Below, in pieces: positions 28,790 to 37,733 of a DNA stretch of 57,790 nt. The stretch is from contig WRGY01000123.1 of assembly GCA_009786925.1 (NCBI GenBank), positions 1-57,790 of the forward strand. Direction: 5' to 3'. A program made the position numbers and the translations under genes. Position 1 is the first letter of the stretch, and each line of letters opens with the position of its first letter. Below the pieces are notes generated by a model. It was not told where the DNA came from and ran no database searches. It was given only the letters and a program-made list of their open reading frames with translations. The stretch comes from Defluviitaleaceae bacterium (lineage in GTDB: Bacteria > Bacillota > Clostridia > Lachnospirales > WQUN01).

Positions 28790-30699
28790 ACTTGCAACTC
28801 CTCCCACTTATCAAAAAGCTCCGTTATCATTGCCTCTAGCCTTGTCTTTTCCCCGAAAACAGCCTGTGCTTTTTTTGCATCTCGACTTATTTCGTCATCG
28901 TCGAGTCTTTCTTCGCATTCGGAGACTTTTTCTTCCAAGCCTGCTATTTCTTCCTCTATTTTTGCTATACGCGATTTGATTTTTCGTGCTTGTGCATCCG
29001 ATTCTTTTTTGCGGAGATACTCATCCTTCGACGAAGATTCAGCGACTACAGGCTCATGGATTGCGGGTGTGGATTTTTTTTCTACGTAGTAATCGTAGTT
29101 GCCTTCATACTCCGCGATACCATTTTCGGTGAGTTCCATTACTTTTGTTGCAGTGTTGTTTATAAAATATCTGTCATGTGAAATATACACCACCGTGCCA
29201 CTAAAGTCACGCAAAGCATCCTCCAGTATTTCCTTTGAAAAAATATCCAGATGATTAGTCGGCTCGTCCAACACCAAAAAGTTTGCCCCTGCGAGCATAA
29301 TTTTAGACAACTGCACCCGGCCAAGCTCTCCACCCGAAAGTGCGGAAATAGGCTTAAACACATCGTCACCAACAAACATAAAAGCCGCAAGAGTAGTGCG
29401 GATTTCTGCCTGACCAAGCCTCGGATATGTATCCGCAATTTCCTGAAAAATCGTCTTTTTTTTGGATTCACCGTCAAATGCATGAGACTGGTCATAATAT
29501 CCAACACGTACATTTACACCCTCACGCACCCTACCGCCAAGTGGAGCAAGCGAGTTAACAAGGATTTTAAGTAGCGTAGTTTTGCCGATGCCGTTAGCTC
29601 CGATAAGCGCGACTCTGTCTCCCTTTCTTACCTCAAAGCATACATCAGAAAAAAGCGTCTTTCCGTCAAAGCCCATAGAAAGCCCCTCTGCAAAGAGCAC
29701 ATCATTACCAGAGTTTATACTTGGCTTTAAACGCAAACGCATACTTGCCGGGTCTTGCGTGGGAGCGTCTACACGCTCAATTTTTGCCAATAACTTTTCG
29801 CGGCTTTTTGCACGGATGATAGCTGCTTCTGTACGGAATGAGCGTATGGTTTTTATGGCAGACTCATGATGCCTTATTTCCTTTTGCTGTTCTTTAAAAG
29901 CTTTTTCTGTCAACGCACGATTTGTAGCCTTTTCGGTCACAAAATACGTATAATTCCCATTGTATACTATGGATTTTTTGTTTTCAATTTCAATCGTCTT
30001 TGTCACTATTTTGTCCATAAAATACCTGTCATGCGAAATCAGCAAAACCGCGCCATCAAAATTTTTCAAATAATCCTCCAGCCACGCTACACTGTCTATA
30101 TCAAGGTGGTTGGTCGGCTCGTCCAACAAAAGAAGGTCGCTTTTTTCTAACAAAAGTCGCCCCAAAAGTGCGCGTGTTCGTTGACCACCCGACAGAGTAT
30201 CAAACGACTGCCCCCACTGCCCCTCATCAAATCCAAGCCCACGCAGTACGCCTTTTAGGCGGCTTTCCATCTCGTAGCCACCCTCATCTTTAAATTTATT
30301 TATTAAATTGTCATATCGTGATAAATTTTCTTCCAACTCCTTACCTTCGAGGCTACCCATGTCTTTTTCCATCTCACGGATGTTTTTTTCCATATCCTTC
30401 AGCGGAATAAAAACAGCATCCAATGCATCGTAAAGACTTATCGACCCATCGACCGGTGTTTCCACAACTGTAGAGTTATTTAATTGCGGGAGATACCCCA
30501 CCCTCATGCTCGATGATTTTGTAATCGCGCCACCGTCCGCCGCCCATTCCCCTGTAAGTAGCCGGAAAACCGATGTTTTCCCGGCTCCATTTACCCCCAC
30601 GAGTGCCGCCTTTTCTTTTTCTTCTATGATAAAGGAAATATTTTGCAATATTTCCTCTGCTCCGATTGCTTTTTGTACGTCTTTTAGTTGTAACAACAC
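28786..30699 (-). CDS. ABC-F family ribosome-associated ATPase
   Basis: A 637-residue soluble protein with two ABC ATPase domains and no membrane segment. Walker A motifs are GVNGAGKT and GANGIGKT, signatures LSGGQRTRALL and LSGGELGRVQLSK, and both have DEPTNHLDI. The linker between them and a C-terminal coiled coil (about residues 560-637) match the Uup/YdiF-like branch. ABC-F proteins bind the ribosomal E site to relieve stalling; some confer antibiotic resistance, but the subgroup cannot be fixed here. It is coupled with mltG. Confidence 0.93.
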   Translation of the reverse strand: MLLQLKDVQKAIGAEEILQNISFIIEEKEKAALVGVNGAGKTSVFRLLTGEWAADGGAITKSSSMRVGYLPQLNNSTVVETPVDGSISLYDALDAVFIPLKDMEKNIREMEKDMGSLEGKELEENLSRYDNLINKFKDEGGYEMESRLKGVLRGLGFDEGQWGQSFDTLSGGQRTRALLGRLLLEKSDLLLLDEPTNHLDIDSVAWLEDYLKNFDGAVLLISHDRYFMDKIVTKTIEIENKKSIVYNGNYTYFVTEKATNRALTEKAFKEQQKEIRHHESAIKTIRSFRTEAAIIRAKSREKLLAKIERVDAPTQDPASMRLRLKPSINSGNDVLFAEGLSMGFDGKTLFSDVCFEVRKGDRVALIGANGIGKTTLLKILVNSLAPLGGRVREGVNVRVGYYDQSHAFDGESKKKTIFQEIADTYPRLGQAEIRTTLAAFMFVGDDVFKPISALSGGELGRVQLSKIMLAGANFLVLDEPTNHLDIFSKEILEDALRDFSGTVVYISHDRYFINNTATKVMELTENGIAEYEGNYDYYVEKKSTPAIHEPVVAESSSKDEYLRKKESDAQARKIKSRIAKIEEEIAGLEEKVSECEERLDDDEISRDAKKAQAVFGEKTRLEAMITELFDKWEELQV

Positions 30700-30762
30700 G
30701 AGGTATCTTCCTTAATCTGTTGCAAATAATAACCCTATTGTACCACATGTTTTCGCCATATC

Positions 30763-31932
30763 TTACAAAAACAGCGAAAATCGTCCCATCAAAAAGTTTT
30801 CCAGTCCAAAGTTGGCTCCGCCTACCACCATAGAAAACGCCTCGGGATATTTATTTTTAAATACGATTCCGCCACCGGCATTTTTTACTCTGCCACTTTT
30901 TATTTCTATTGCGGTTAGTTTGTTTCGTTTTTGCAATACAAAATCCACTTCGTTTCCACGTTCGCGCCACCAAAATATTTTAAAATCCTCTTCCTTACTT
31001 CTGGCGAGAAGGCTCGCGCCTACGGCTGTTTCTACAAGCCAGCCGCGATAGGATTTGTTTTCCAGCAACCTTTTTCTTCCAGCACCCTCGGCATATGTCA
31101 TTAGCGATGTGTCATATACCATAAACCGCGGCGTGCTTTTTCGGATTCGGATTAGTTCTCCCGAGTAATTTTGCAGTCCTGTCAATAAATTTACTTCATC
31201 TAACAACTCCAGGTAATGCGCAAGCGTGACGGTGTTGCCCGCATTTTGCAATTGCCCCAGCAACTTTGTGAGAGAAATCTCCTGCGCGCTATACCCCGAG
31301 CCATGCAAAAACAATGAACGCAGGAGTGCCGGTTTACGAATATCCTCCAACATCAGAATGTCTTGCGAAATAACAGGTTCTATAATGGAAGAACTCATAT
31401 ACTGCGCCCATCTTTTTTCGTCATTTTTTAGCGGCTGCGCCCCGGGATAGCCGCCAAAAAGCAAAAAGTCATCCAAGGTATAACCAAATGCCTGCCTGCA
31501 TTCGTTATAATTCCAATGCGGTGAATGCAAAACCTCAAACCGACCCATCAGAGATTCTTCTGTGCGAGAAAAAAGCGTAGGCGACCCAGTCAAAATTACT
31601 TTTAGCGGAACACGATTGCGAGTATCCTCATCCCACAGCATTTTTACGATAGAAGGCCAGTCGCTTATTTTTTGTATTTCGTCTACAGCCAAGATTGCTT
31701 CGCCGTCTTTTGCCAAAGAGCGAGCCGTTTCCCATTCATTTCTAAGCCATTCTGCCCTTGCGAGGTTTTGCTCATCGGCACTTACATAGTGATTTTTTAT
31801 GCCGCATTCTTCTAAAGTCTGCAAAACAGTCGTAGTTTTACCCGTCTGTCGCGGCCCTGTCATAATTTGTATAAACAGACGAGGCTCTGTAATTCTTTTA
31901 ATAAGCCTCTCGGTTATTGTTCTCTTATACAT
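30763..31932 (-). CDS. AAA ATPase with DUF4143 domain
   Basis: A 389-residue protein of the widespread AAA_14/DUF4143 group. Walker A is GPRQTGKTT near residue 28 and Walker B is ILAVDEIQK. The C-terminal half carries a PD-(D/E)xK-like nuclease-fold segment (FWWRERGNEVDFVLQ...AIEIKSG) typical of DUF4143. Start 31932 has GGAGGTG nearby. Function of the family is unclear; members are numerous, variable and often single genes, and a link to defence or mobile DNA has been suggested. It diverges from the flagellin gene. Confidence 0.85.
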   Translation of the reverse strand: MYKRTITERLIKRITEPRLFIQIMTGPRQTGKTTTVLQTLEECGIKNHYVSADEQNLARAEWLRNEWETARSLAKDGEAILAVDEIQKISDWPSIVKMLWDEDTRNRVPLKVILTGSPTLFSRTEESLMGRFEVLHSPHWNYNECRQAFGYTLDDFLLFGGYPGAQPLKNDEKRWAQYMSSSIIEPVISQDILMLEDIRKPALLRSLFLHGSGYSAQEISLTKLLGQLQNAGNTVTLAHYLELLDEVNLLTGLQNYSGELIRIRKSTPRFMVYDTSLMTYAEGAGRKRLLENKSYRGWLVETAVGASLLARSKEEDFKIFWWRERGNEVDFVLQKRNKLTAIEIKSGRVKNAGGGIVFKNKYPEAFSMVVGGANFGLENFLMGRFSLFL

Positions 31933-31943
31933 CAGAACACCTC

Positions 31944-31969
31944 CATAATGAAACAATTTACTCATTATG
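31944..31969. repeat. Perfect inverted repeat in the ATPase leader
   Basis: CATAATGA (31944-31951) and TCATTATG (31962-31969) are exact inverted repeats with a ten-base spacer. The element lies between the ATPase promoter and its start codon, right after the expected transcription start. It could be a repressor operator or an RNA hairpin just before the ribosome site. Confidence 0.55.
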
Positions 31970-31973
31970 CTTT

Positions 31974-32002
31974 ACTATACACCGCAAAAATTAAAAAATC
32001 AA
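31974..32002 (-). promoter_or_regulatory. Promoter of the DUF4143 ATPase gene
   Basis: On the minus strand TTGATT (32002-31997), 17 bases, TATAGT (31979-31974). The start would fall just before the inverted repeat. Confidence 0.55.
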
Positions 32003-32011
32003 TGAAAAAGC

Positions 32012-32038
32012 TAATGTTATTTTTTTGGGTGTCGATAA
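32012..32038 (+). promoter_or_regulatory. Sigma-D (sigma-28) flagellar promoter of flagellin
   Basis: TAATGTTA (32012-32019), 11 bases, GTCGATAA (32031-32038), against the motility consensus TAAAGTTT-N11-GCCGATAA. It lies 75 bases before the flagellin ATG. Confidence 0.7.
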
Positions 32039-32043
32039 CTCTG

Positions 32044-32072
32044 TTGACAATACTTAGCTTCTGGTGTAATTT
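32044..32072 (+). promoter_or_regulatory. Second, sigma-A-type promoter of flagellin
   Basis: TTGACA (32044-32049), 17 bases, TAATTT (32067-32072), directly after the sigma-D site and 41 bases before the ATG. It may give basal expression without sigma-D. Confidence 0.45.
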
Positions 32073-32112
32073 ACGCCTTAGGGGCAATAAATCTGGACAA
32101 TGGAGGAACATT

Positions 32113-33888
32113 ATGTCTAATATGGTAGTAAGAACAAACGTGTTCGCGCTCAATGCGCACAGGAACTTAACAAACGTAGGACTGCATCAAAGACAGGCAG
32201 CTCAAAGACTAAGCTCGGGCTTTAGAATCAACTCCGCAGCAGACGATGCCGCAGGTCTCGCAATCTCTGAGAGTATGCGCGCCCAAATCCGCGGTCTTGA
32301 CCAAGCATCAATCAACGCCCAAGACGGCGTAGGCCTCATCCAAACAGCAGAAGGTGCAATGGCTACCGTTTCTGAAATGGTAATCCGTATCCGCGAACTG
32401 TTGGTACAAGCCGCAAACGATACCTATACAGTAGGACAACGCGGCATGATACAAACAGAAATCGACCAGCTCATGACAGAAATCAACGACGTTACATTCC
32501 GCACAGAATTTAACACTCGTACACTACTCGACGGCGGTCTCTCAGGCGGTGGCGGACAAACAAGCCCTGTATCTCTACAGTGGATGTTGTTCCAGCAAGC
32601 TCGCGTGGTAGGCGTAGCACAACCCGGTGCTGACAGACTGCAACCAAATGAAAGAACAGACCACAGTCTGCGCGGCGAAATTATCGGGCTTCAAGAAGAG
32701 CTAAACGACCTCATCGAGCGTATCGCATATCGCAAAATACAAGATGACAGCAGTGAACTTTCTCGAAATACTTTTGACATGAACTTTAGAACAAATTACG
32801 ACATCAACAGCGGAAGTAGTAACGCTCCGCCTAATGGGCTTGATTCATTAGTTACTGCATTAGATAATCATTCCGGTCTTACAACTTCTGAAACACAAGA
32901 GCTACGCAGTATTGCAAACAGACTCAACAGCTCTGTACTAGGCGGTATCCGCGCAGCACAAGAAATTTATCAACTGGTTAACGACCAAATCCGCGCACTC
33001 GGTGGTGTAGCAGCCAGCAACCATGACGGCACAAATGTGTTTATTGGTGCAGCTACAGACCATTGGAACAACGGCACCATGGGTACGGTTGATGTTGATG
33101 CAAGCACTGTACGCAGTGCTATAGAGGGCATGTCTTCTAATGGTACCGGTACAGCAGACCCTGCTGGTGGAGGCAGTCCTTTTGACATTGCAATTTCTAC
33201 TGCACTTGTCGGTGATCCACAAGGACTCCGGACATTATCTAACCTGCTGCGTGAAATGGTAGGACATGTAGACCGCGATGGAAACAGGGTCGCAGCCGGC
33301 TCAGACGGTATCGGTAGTACACTTAGTGCTTTGCCCCCAAATCTATTTTCGACATACGATGGCAACGGTGGCTTTACAGCTTCCAGTCTTACGCCACACA
33401 ACTTTTTATCTGCTCTTGAACACCTCTTCGACAATGGCATGGGTGTACTAGGTACAGTAAACCTTGAGTCCAATGCAATGTGGTTCCAAATCGGACCAAA
33501 CTCCATGCAGGGCATGATATTACAGCTAAAAGGTATGCACACAGGTATACTCGGTGGCGGTCGCGGCGACTTGGCGATGATGATAGACGTACGCGAAAAT
33601 AGTGGTATACCGATTTCGCAACAACTCGATGACATTGACCGCGCAGAAGGTATCGTAAACCAACAACGCGCACAACTCGGTGCGGTACAAAACCGCCTTG
33701 AGTTTACACGTCAATCACTCGACATATCCAGCGAAAACCTATCTGCTGCAGAATCACGTATACGCGATACAGATATGGCACGCGAGATGATGAGATTTAC
33801 ACAAGCACAGGTGTTACAACAAGCAGGTATCTCCATGCTCGCACAAGCAAACCAATTGCCATCTTCAATCCTACAACTTCTTCAATAA
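32113..33888 (+). CDS. Flagellin
   Basis: A 591-residue filament protein, longer than common clostridial flagellins. The D0/D1 N-terminus (NVFALNAHRNL, LSSGFRINSAADDAAGLAISE, NAQDGVGLIQTAEGAM) and the C-terminus (LGAVQNRLEFT, NLSAAESRIRDTDMA, QAGISMLAQANQLPSSILQLL) are intact. The roughly 300-residue variable middle (about 150-470) is Gly/Asn/Thr-rich with a helical start; I saw no HExxH, so it is not a flagellinolysin. TGGAGG precedes the ATG at 32113; the longer frame runs back through the promoters. No other flagellar gene, fliW or csrA is adjacent. A strong terminator follows. Confidence 0.96.
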   Translation: MSNMVVRTNVFALNAHRNLTNVGLHQRQAAQRLSSGFRINSAADDAAGLAISESMRAQIRGLDQASINAQDGVGLIQTAEGAMATVSEMVIRIRELLVQAANDTYTVGQRGMIQTEIDQLMTEINDVTFRTEFNTRTLLDGGLSGGGGQTSPVSLQWMLFQQARVVGVAQPGADRLQPNERTDHSLRGEIIGLQEELNDLIERIAYRKIQDDSSELSRNTFDMNFRTNYDINSGSSNAPPNGLDSLVTALDNHSGLTTSETQELRSIANRLNSSVLGGIRAAQEIYQLVNDQIRALGGVAASNHDGTNVFIGAATDHWNNGTMGTVDVDASTVRSAIEGMSSNGTGTADPAGGGSPFDIAISTALVGDPQGLRTLSNLLREMVGHVDRDGNRVAAGSDGIGSTLSALPPNLFSTYDGNGGFTASSLTPHNFLSALEHLFDNGMGVLGTVNLESNAMWFQIGPNSMQGMILQLKGMHTGILGGGRGDLAMMIDVRENSGIPISQQLDDIDRAEGIVNQQRAQLGAVQNRLEFTRQSLDISSENLSAAESRIRDTDMAREMMRFTQAQVLQQAGISMLAQANQLPSSILQLLQ

Positions 33889-33907
33889 ACTCTCTCTTAA
33901 AACATGC

Positions 33908-33933
33908 AAAACCCCGACCTATGTCGGGGTTTT
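33908..33933 (+). terminator. Intrinsic terminator after flagellin
   Basis: AAAACCCCGAC (33908-33918) pairs with GTCGGGGTTTT (33923-33933) around a four-base loop, 20 bases after the flagellin stop. The symmetric A and T arms allow action in both directions. Confidence 0.85.
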
Positions 33934-33969
33934 GTGTTATAATGCGCTCAAAAAAAGGAGGAATCATAA

Positions 33970-34029
33970 ATGGCAATTTCAATAGAAATAAAAGAAAGGC
34001 ACAAACTAGTGGGGGTCAAAGCGTTATGA
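33970..34029 (+). CDS. 19-residue upstream ORF coupled to uxaC
   Basis: A small ORF with an excellent AAGGAGG eight bases before its ATG. It encodes 19 residues, beginning MAISIEIKER and ending GVKAL, and its stop overlaps the uxaC start as ATGA. It holds the best ribosome site of the transcript. The peptide has no obvious attenuator codon run. It may serve as a translational on-ramp for uxaC or be a remnant. I know no family for it. Confidence 0.5.
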   Translation: MAISIEIKERHKLVGVKAL

Positions 34030-35432
34030 AAAAATTTATGGACGAAAAATTTCTGTTGCACAGCGATACAGCGGTAGAAATTTATGATTCTATATGCGAT
34101 TTGCCGGTTATTGATTATCATTGTCATCTCGACCCTGCGGCGATTGCCAACAATGCGCGTTTCCGTAGCATTACAGAAGTCTGGCTGGGTGGCGACCATT
34201 ATAAATGGCGGCTAATGCGCCACAATGGTGTGCCTGAGTCGCATATCACAGGCGACGCACCCGACCACGAAAAATTTGTTGCGTTTTGTGCGACGATGGA
34301 GACGGCGATTGGTAATCCCGTATATCACTGGGCACATCTGGAGCTGAAAAAATATTTTGGGTACGAAGGCGATATAACCGCCGCAAATGCTGCTGAAATC
34401 TATGCACTGTGTAACAGCAAAATTGAGAAAGAGGATTTTAATGTACACAGCTTGCTAAAAGCCTGCCGTGTAGAGTGGCTGGCAACCACCGACGACCCAG
34501 CAGATGACCTAGAGTTTCATAGGCAAATCAAAGATGATAATGCCCCGGGCGTGCCAAAAGTATTGCCCACGTTCCGTCCGGGGGGTGCGCTGGAAATAGA
34601 AAAACCAACGTATCCCGAGTATCTGAAACGACTCGGAGTCGCAGCAAACAGAAACATAACGGACTGGGATAGTTTACGCGCCGCATTAGAAAATCGCTTG
34701 GATTTTTTTCATAATATGGGATGCTGTATTTCTGACCATAGCCTGGAGCCGCCCGTTTTTGTTGCGGGGGCTACCGATAGTGACGCTAACGAGGCAATAA
34801 AAAAAGCACTCTTTGGTGCTACGCTTTCCGAACGAGAAATAAATGCATACAAGACGCGACTCATGTCATGGCTCGGCGGGGAATATCACAAACGCGACTG
34901 GGTAATGCAAGTCCATATGGTGGTGCAACGAAATAACAATACACGTATGCTAAAATTGCTCGGGCCCGATACCGGTTTTGATTGTATGAGTGACCGTAGT
35001 TTCTCGTTGGCGTTGGCGCAAATGCTCGATGACATGGAACAGCGAGACGCATTGCCGCGCACGGTGCTTTACGCGCTTAACCCTTCTGCGGACGATATGC
35101 TCGCTACTATGATAGGCAACTTTGCGGGGCGCGGAATCCGCGGACGTATGCAATGGGGCAGTGCATGGTGGTTTAATGACAATATGCCCGGGATGAAAAA
35201 GCATCTGATTACACTCGCAAACCATGGACTTGTGTCAACATTTATCGGAATGCTCACAGACTCGCGCAGTTTTCTTTCCTATCCGAGGCATGAATATTTC
35301 CGCAGAATCATCTCACAGCAGATTGGAGAATGGGTGGAAAACGGAGAATTTCCGCGAGACATGGCTAGATTGCAAAAAATTGCCGGCAATCTTGCTTATT
35401 ACAATGTGAAAAATTATTTTAGCGGCGTTTAG
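34026..35432 (+). CDS. uxaC: Glucuronate (uronate) isomerase
   Basis: A 468-residue amidohydrolase-fold isomerase that converts glucuronate or galacturonate to the 2-keto sugars. The N-terminal FMDEKFLLHSDTAVEIYD, the metal motif DYHCHLDP, WLGGDHYKWRLMR, and the late RGRMQWGSAWWFND are all UxaC blocks, and length is normal. The start at 34026 gives the canonical N-terminus; its own ribosome site (GGGGG at 34011-34015) lies inside the upstream ORF. uxaB, kdgK and kdgA are absent from the window. The 3' end overlaps the convergent nagZ stop by four bases. Confidence 0.95.
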   Translation: MKKFMDEKFLLHSDTAVEIYDSICDLPVIDYHCHLDPAAIANNARFRSITEVWLGGDHYKWRLMRHNGVPESHITGDAPDHEKFVAFCATMETAIGNPVYHWAHLELKKYFGYEGDITAANAAEIYALCNSKIEKEDFNVHSLLKACRVEWLATTDDPADDLEFHRQIKDDNAPGVPKVLPTFRPGGALEIEKPTYPEYLKRLGVAANRNITDWDSLRAALENRLDFFHNMGCCISDHSLEPPVFVAGATDSDANEAIKKALFGATLSEREINAYKTRLMSWLGGEYHKRDWVMQVHMVVQRNNNTRMLKLLGPDTGFDCMSDRSFSLALAQMLDDMEQRDALPRTVLYALNPSADDMLATMIGNFAGRGIRGRMQWGSAWWFNDNMPGMKKHLITLANHGLVSTFIGMLTDSRSFLSYPRHEYFRRIISQQIGEWVENGEFPRDMARLQKIAGNLAYYNVKNYFSGV

Positions 35433-36961
35433 AGCTTTACCGGCATAGTGCCGACGGCCTTAGCCTTGCCTGCGAGTACATTAATCGTGTTTTTTACGGC
35501 GCGGTCTGTGTATTCGTAGGCGGCTATATGGCAGCCGGCATTTTTCATTTTCAAAATGTCATATGGAATACGAAGGGACACAAGTATTATTTTTTTATCC
35601 TTTAATGCGTCAAACAGCTCAATTTGGCCGGGGTTTACCATTGCACTGTAACAGCCATACAGTACCATGTCGTAAAGCTCCGCCGCTTTGATGACAGAGG
35701 CAATTTCGGCAGAAGAGGGATTTATACTTAGTTCGATATAGTCGTTGTCAAACTCGGCGGCGGCTTGTTTGCAAAAGGCATCCATTGTGGTGACTGTATC
35801 GTCTGCTATGCTCGTGCGTACAGGCGGCGGCGATATAATCAAGAATTTTTTGCCTGCAATAGGGAGCATGTCTCCCTGTGTTATTGTTATGCTTTTGGCA
35901 GAAATTTCGTCGGCCAGTGCTTCGTGGGTGGGATATATATTTTGCGGCTTTGGCGCAGGGTTGCCTATGCCATATTTTTTTTTGTAATGAAGGACACGCT
36001 CTACAGCTGCATCTATTTTTTCCATGGGAAGTTCTCCGCTAAGTGCCGCGGCTAACACGGTATTGTAACAGGCCTCTTGGATGTCCGGGTCGGCGTTTAG
36101 GCAAATGAGGTCTACACCCGCATTGAGTGCCATGACACATCCTTTTTCTGTTGTAAAATTGTCTTTTACCGCCTTCATTGTCATACAGTCGGTGATTACC
36201 AGACCCTCGAAGCCTAATTTTTTGCGCAAAAAGTCTGTTATTGTTTTTTTTGAAAGGGTGGCGGGTACGTCTTTTTCTATCGCCTTGAAGATGATATGTG
36301 CGGTCATCAAAGAGTCTACGCCGCCTTCTATTGCCTCTCTAAACGGTACAAGCTCGACTTTTTCTAACCTTTCCATGTCATGCTCTATGGAGGGCGAGTC
36401 TAAATGTGAATCAAAGCTGGTGTCGCCATGACCCGGAAAATGCTTGCCTCCTGCTATTACTCCGCTTTTTTGCAAGCCTTTGATATACCCGACTCCCATT
36501 TTTGCCACGACAGCAGGGTCGTCAGAATAAGCACGAATCCCGATAATCGGGTTTTGTGGGTTATTATTTACATCCAAAATGGGCGCGTGATTTACATTAA
36601 TACCAAGGGAGCGCAATTCTTGCCCGACCATCTCCCCTACCCTTTCTGTGGCGGCATAACCCATGCCTGATGCAGTAATCGCCATATTGGAAGGGAAATG
36701 CGTGGCACCCGAAAACACCCGCGTAACCATACCACCCTCTTGGTCGGCAGAAATAAATGCTGGTATGCCGCAACTTTCCATTGCCATATCTTGCAAACTG
36801 TCAGTGAGCTTTCTAATCGAGCTGTAGTCAGTCAAATCCTTTGCAAAAAGGATGTAGTTGCCTATTTTTGTTTTTTTTAAATGCCTGCTATACCCATCAG
36901 AAATAATGGGACCGTTGATTTTTACAAGAAACAACTGTCCTATTTTTTGTTCCAGCGTCAT
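35429..36961 (-). CDS. nagZ: Beta-N-acetylhexosaminidase, GH3 (NagZ type)
   Basis: A 510-residue GH3 enzyme. The NagZ signature KHFPGHGDTSFDSH spans residues 173-186, with the D184/H186 acid-base dyad, and the nucleophile is D258 in VITDCMTMKAV. A C-terminal alpha/beta domain follows after about residue 340, as in Bacillus NagZ. No signal peptide is present, so it acts in the cytoplasm on imported GlcNAc-containing oligosaccharides or muropeptides. It is the last gene of the ABC importer operon and overlaps the PIG-L gene as ATGA. Confidence 0.92.
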   Translation of the reverse strand: MTLEQKIGQLFLVKINGPIISDGYSRHLKKTKIGNYILFAKDLTDYSSIRKLTDSLQDMAMESCGIPAFISADQEGGMVTRVFSGATHFPSNMAITASGMGYAATERVGEMVGQELRSLGINVNHAPILDVNNNPQNPIIGIRAYSDDPAVVAKMGVGYIKGLQKSGVIAGGKHFPGHGDTSFDSHLDSPSIEHDMERLEKVELVPFREAIEGGVDSLMTAHIIFKAIEKDVPATLSKKTITDFLRKKLGFEGLVITDCMTMKAVKDNFTTEKGCVMALNAGVDLICLNADPDIQEACYNTVLAAALSGELPMEKIDAAVERVLHYKKKYGIGNPAPKPQNIYPTHEALADEISAKSITITQGDMLPIAGKKFLIISPPPVRTSIADDTVTTMDAFCKQAAAEFDNDYIELSINPSSAEIASVIKAAELYDMVLYGCYSAMVNPGQIELFDALKDKKIILVSLRIPYDILKMKNAGCHIAAYEYTDRAVKNTINVLAGKAKAVGTMPVKL

Positions 36962-37728
36962 AGATACACTTCCAATCGTCTTTGGACTTCGTTTTTAAAT
37001 TTGTCGATGTGTTTATTTATAAAATCCACGGGCGAAATATTGCTGTTAACAAGCTCAGTGATGTCCATACCGTAGCTCACGCTTTCGAAGTCGTCGGTAT
37101 TATTGCTTTGGTAAAATGTTGCATTTGCAAGCCGTCTGCCGATAGCCGCCAAGTCATAGCGTTTTGAGCTTACTTGGCTATCGAAAACGCCAATCAATGC
37201 GGATGCCGTGTTTGGATACGGAGAGGTATCCTCTACCACCTTATCCTCATCGCATAACCAATCCAGAGACCGCCACACTTCCATGGCAATCACACGAGAC
37301 GGACGTTTTTCTATGGGAAGCTCACGCAGGGCTCGGATGACATGCATTGCCACCGCTACATGGGTGTCGTGTTTATCAGCCAAATTATGCGTATATATAG
37401 TGTCGGGAGCGGTTTCTAAAATTATTTTTTTTATTTTTTCTGTTACATCTCGATTTTTTGGGTCTTTTGCTGCATTGCTTTTTTCGGCCAGTAGAAATAG
37501 AGCGTTGTATCGCCCTATTTCTGCCGCCGCTTTTTGTTCTCGCTCGCGTATTTCCATCATCTCTTTGTCCGTAAAGCCCGCGTAGATGCCGTTCCTAAGA
37601 GAGCCGCTACCATCGGTGACTACCACGGCAGTGAATTGGTTATCTTCACTGCCGTAGCATTTTGCAATCGCGGCATATGCCATTATTTCTACATCATCAT
37701 GATGTGCAGCTATGCATAGATTTTTCAT
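36958..37728 (-). CDS. PIG-L family N-acetylglucosamine deacetylase-like protein
   Basis: A 256-residue LmbE/PIG-L zinc deacetylase. The metal motif AAHHDDVE is at the N-terminus, with TDGSGS and TIYTHNLADKHDTHVAVAM carrying the further metal histidines. The family removes acetyl from GlcNAc-type substrates (bacillithiol and mycothiol precursors, chitobiose, GlcNAc-PI). The start at 37728 is placed five bases after AGGTGA; a GTG at 37737 overlapping the upstream stop is possible. Position between a solute-binding protein and NagZ suggests it deacetylates imported amino sugars. Thiol biosynthesis is a weaker alternative. Confidence 0.85.
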   Translation of the reverse strand: MKNLCIAAHHDDVEIMAYAAIAKCYGSEDNQFTAVVVTDGSGSLRNGIYAGFTDKEMMEIREREQKAAAEIGRYNALFLLAEKSNAAKDPKNRDVTEKIKKIILETAPDTIYTHNLADKHDTHVAVAMHVIRALRELPIEKRPSRVIAMEVWRSLDWLCDEDKVVEDTSPYPNTASALIGVFDSQVSSKRYDLAAIGRRLANATFYQSNNTDDFESVSYGMDITELVNSNISPVDFINKHIDKFKNEVQRRLEVYL

Positions 37729-37733
37729 CATAC

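Noticed and set aside
32970-33635. Leftward 221-codon reading frame opposite flagellin
   Set aside because: Antisense to a low-complexity flagellin middle region with no gene-like start.
32113-33888. Flagellinolysin (flagellin with a metallopeptidase insert)
   Set aside because: No HExxH motif exists in the variable middle region.
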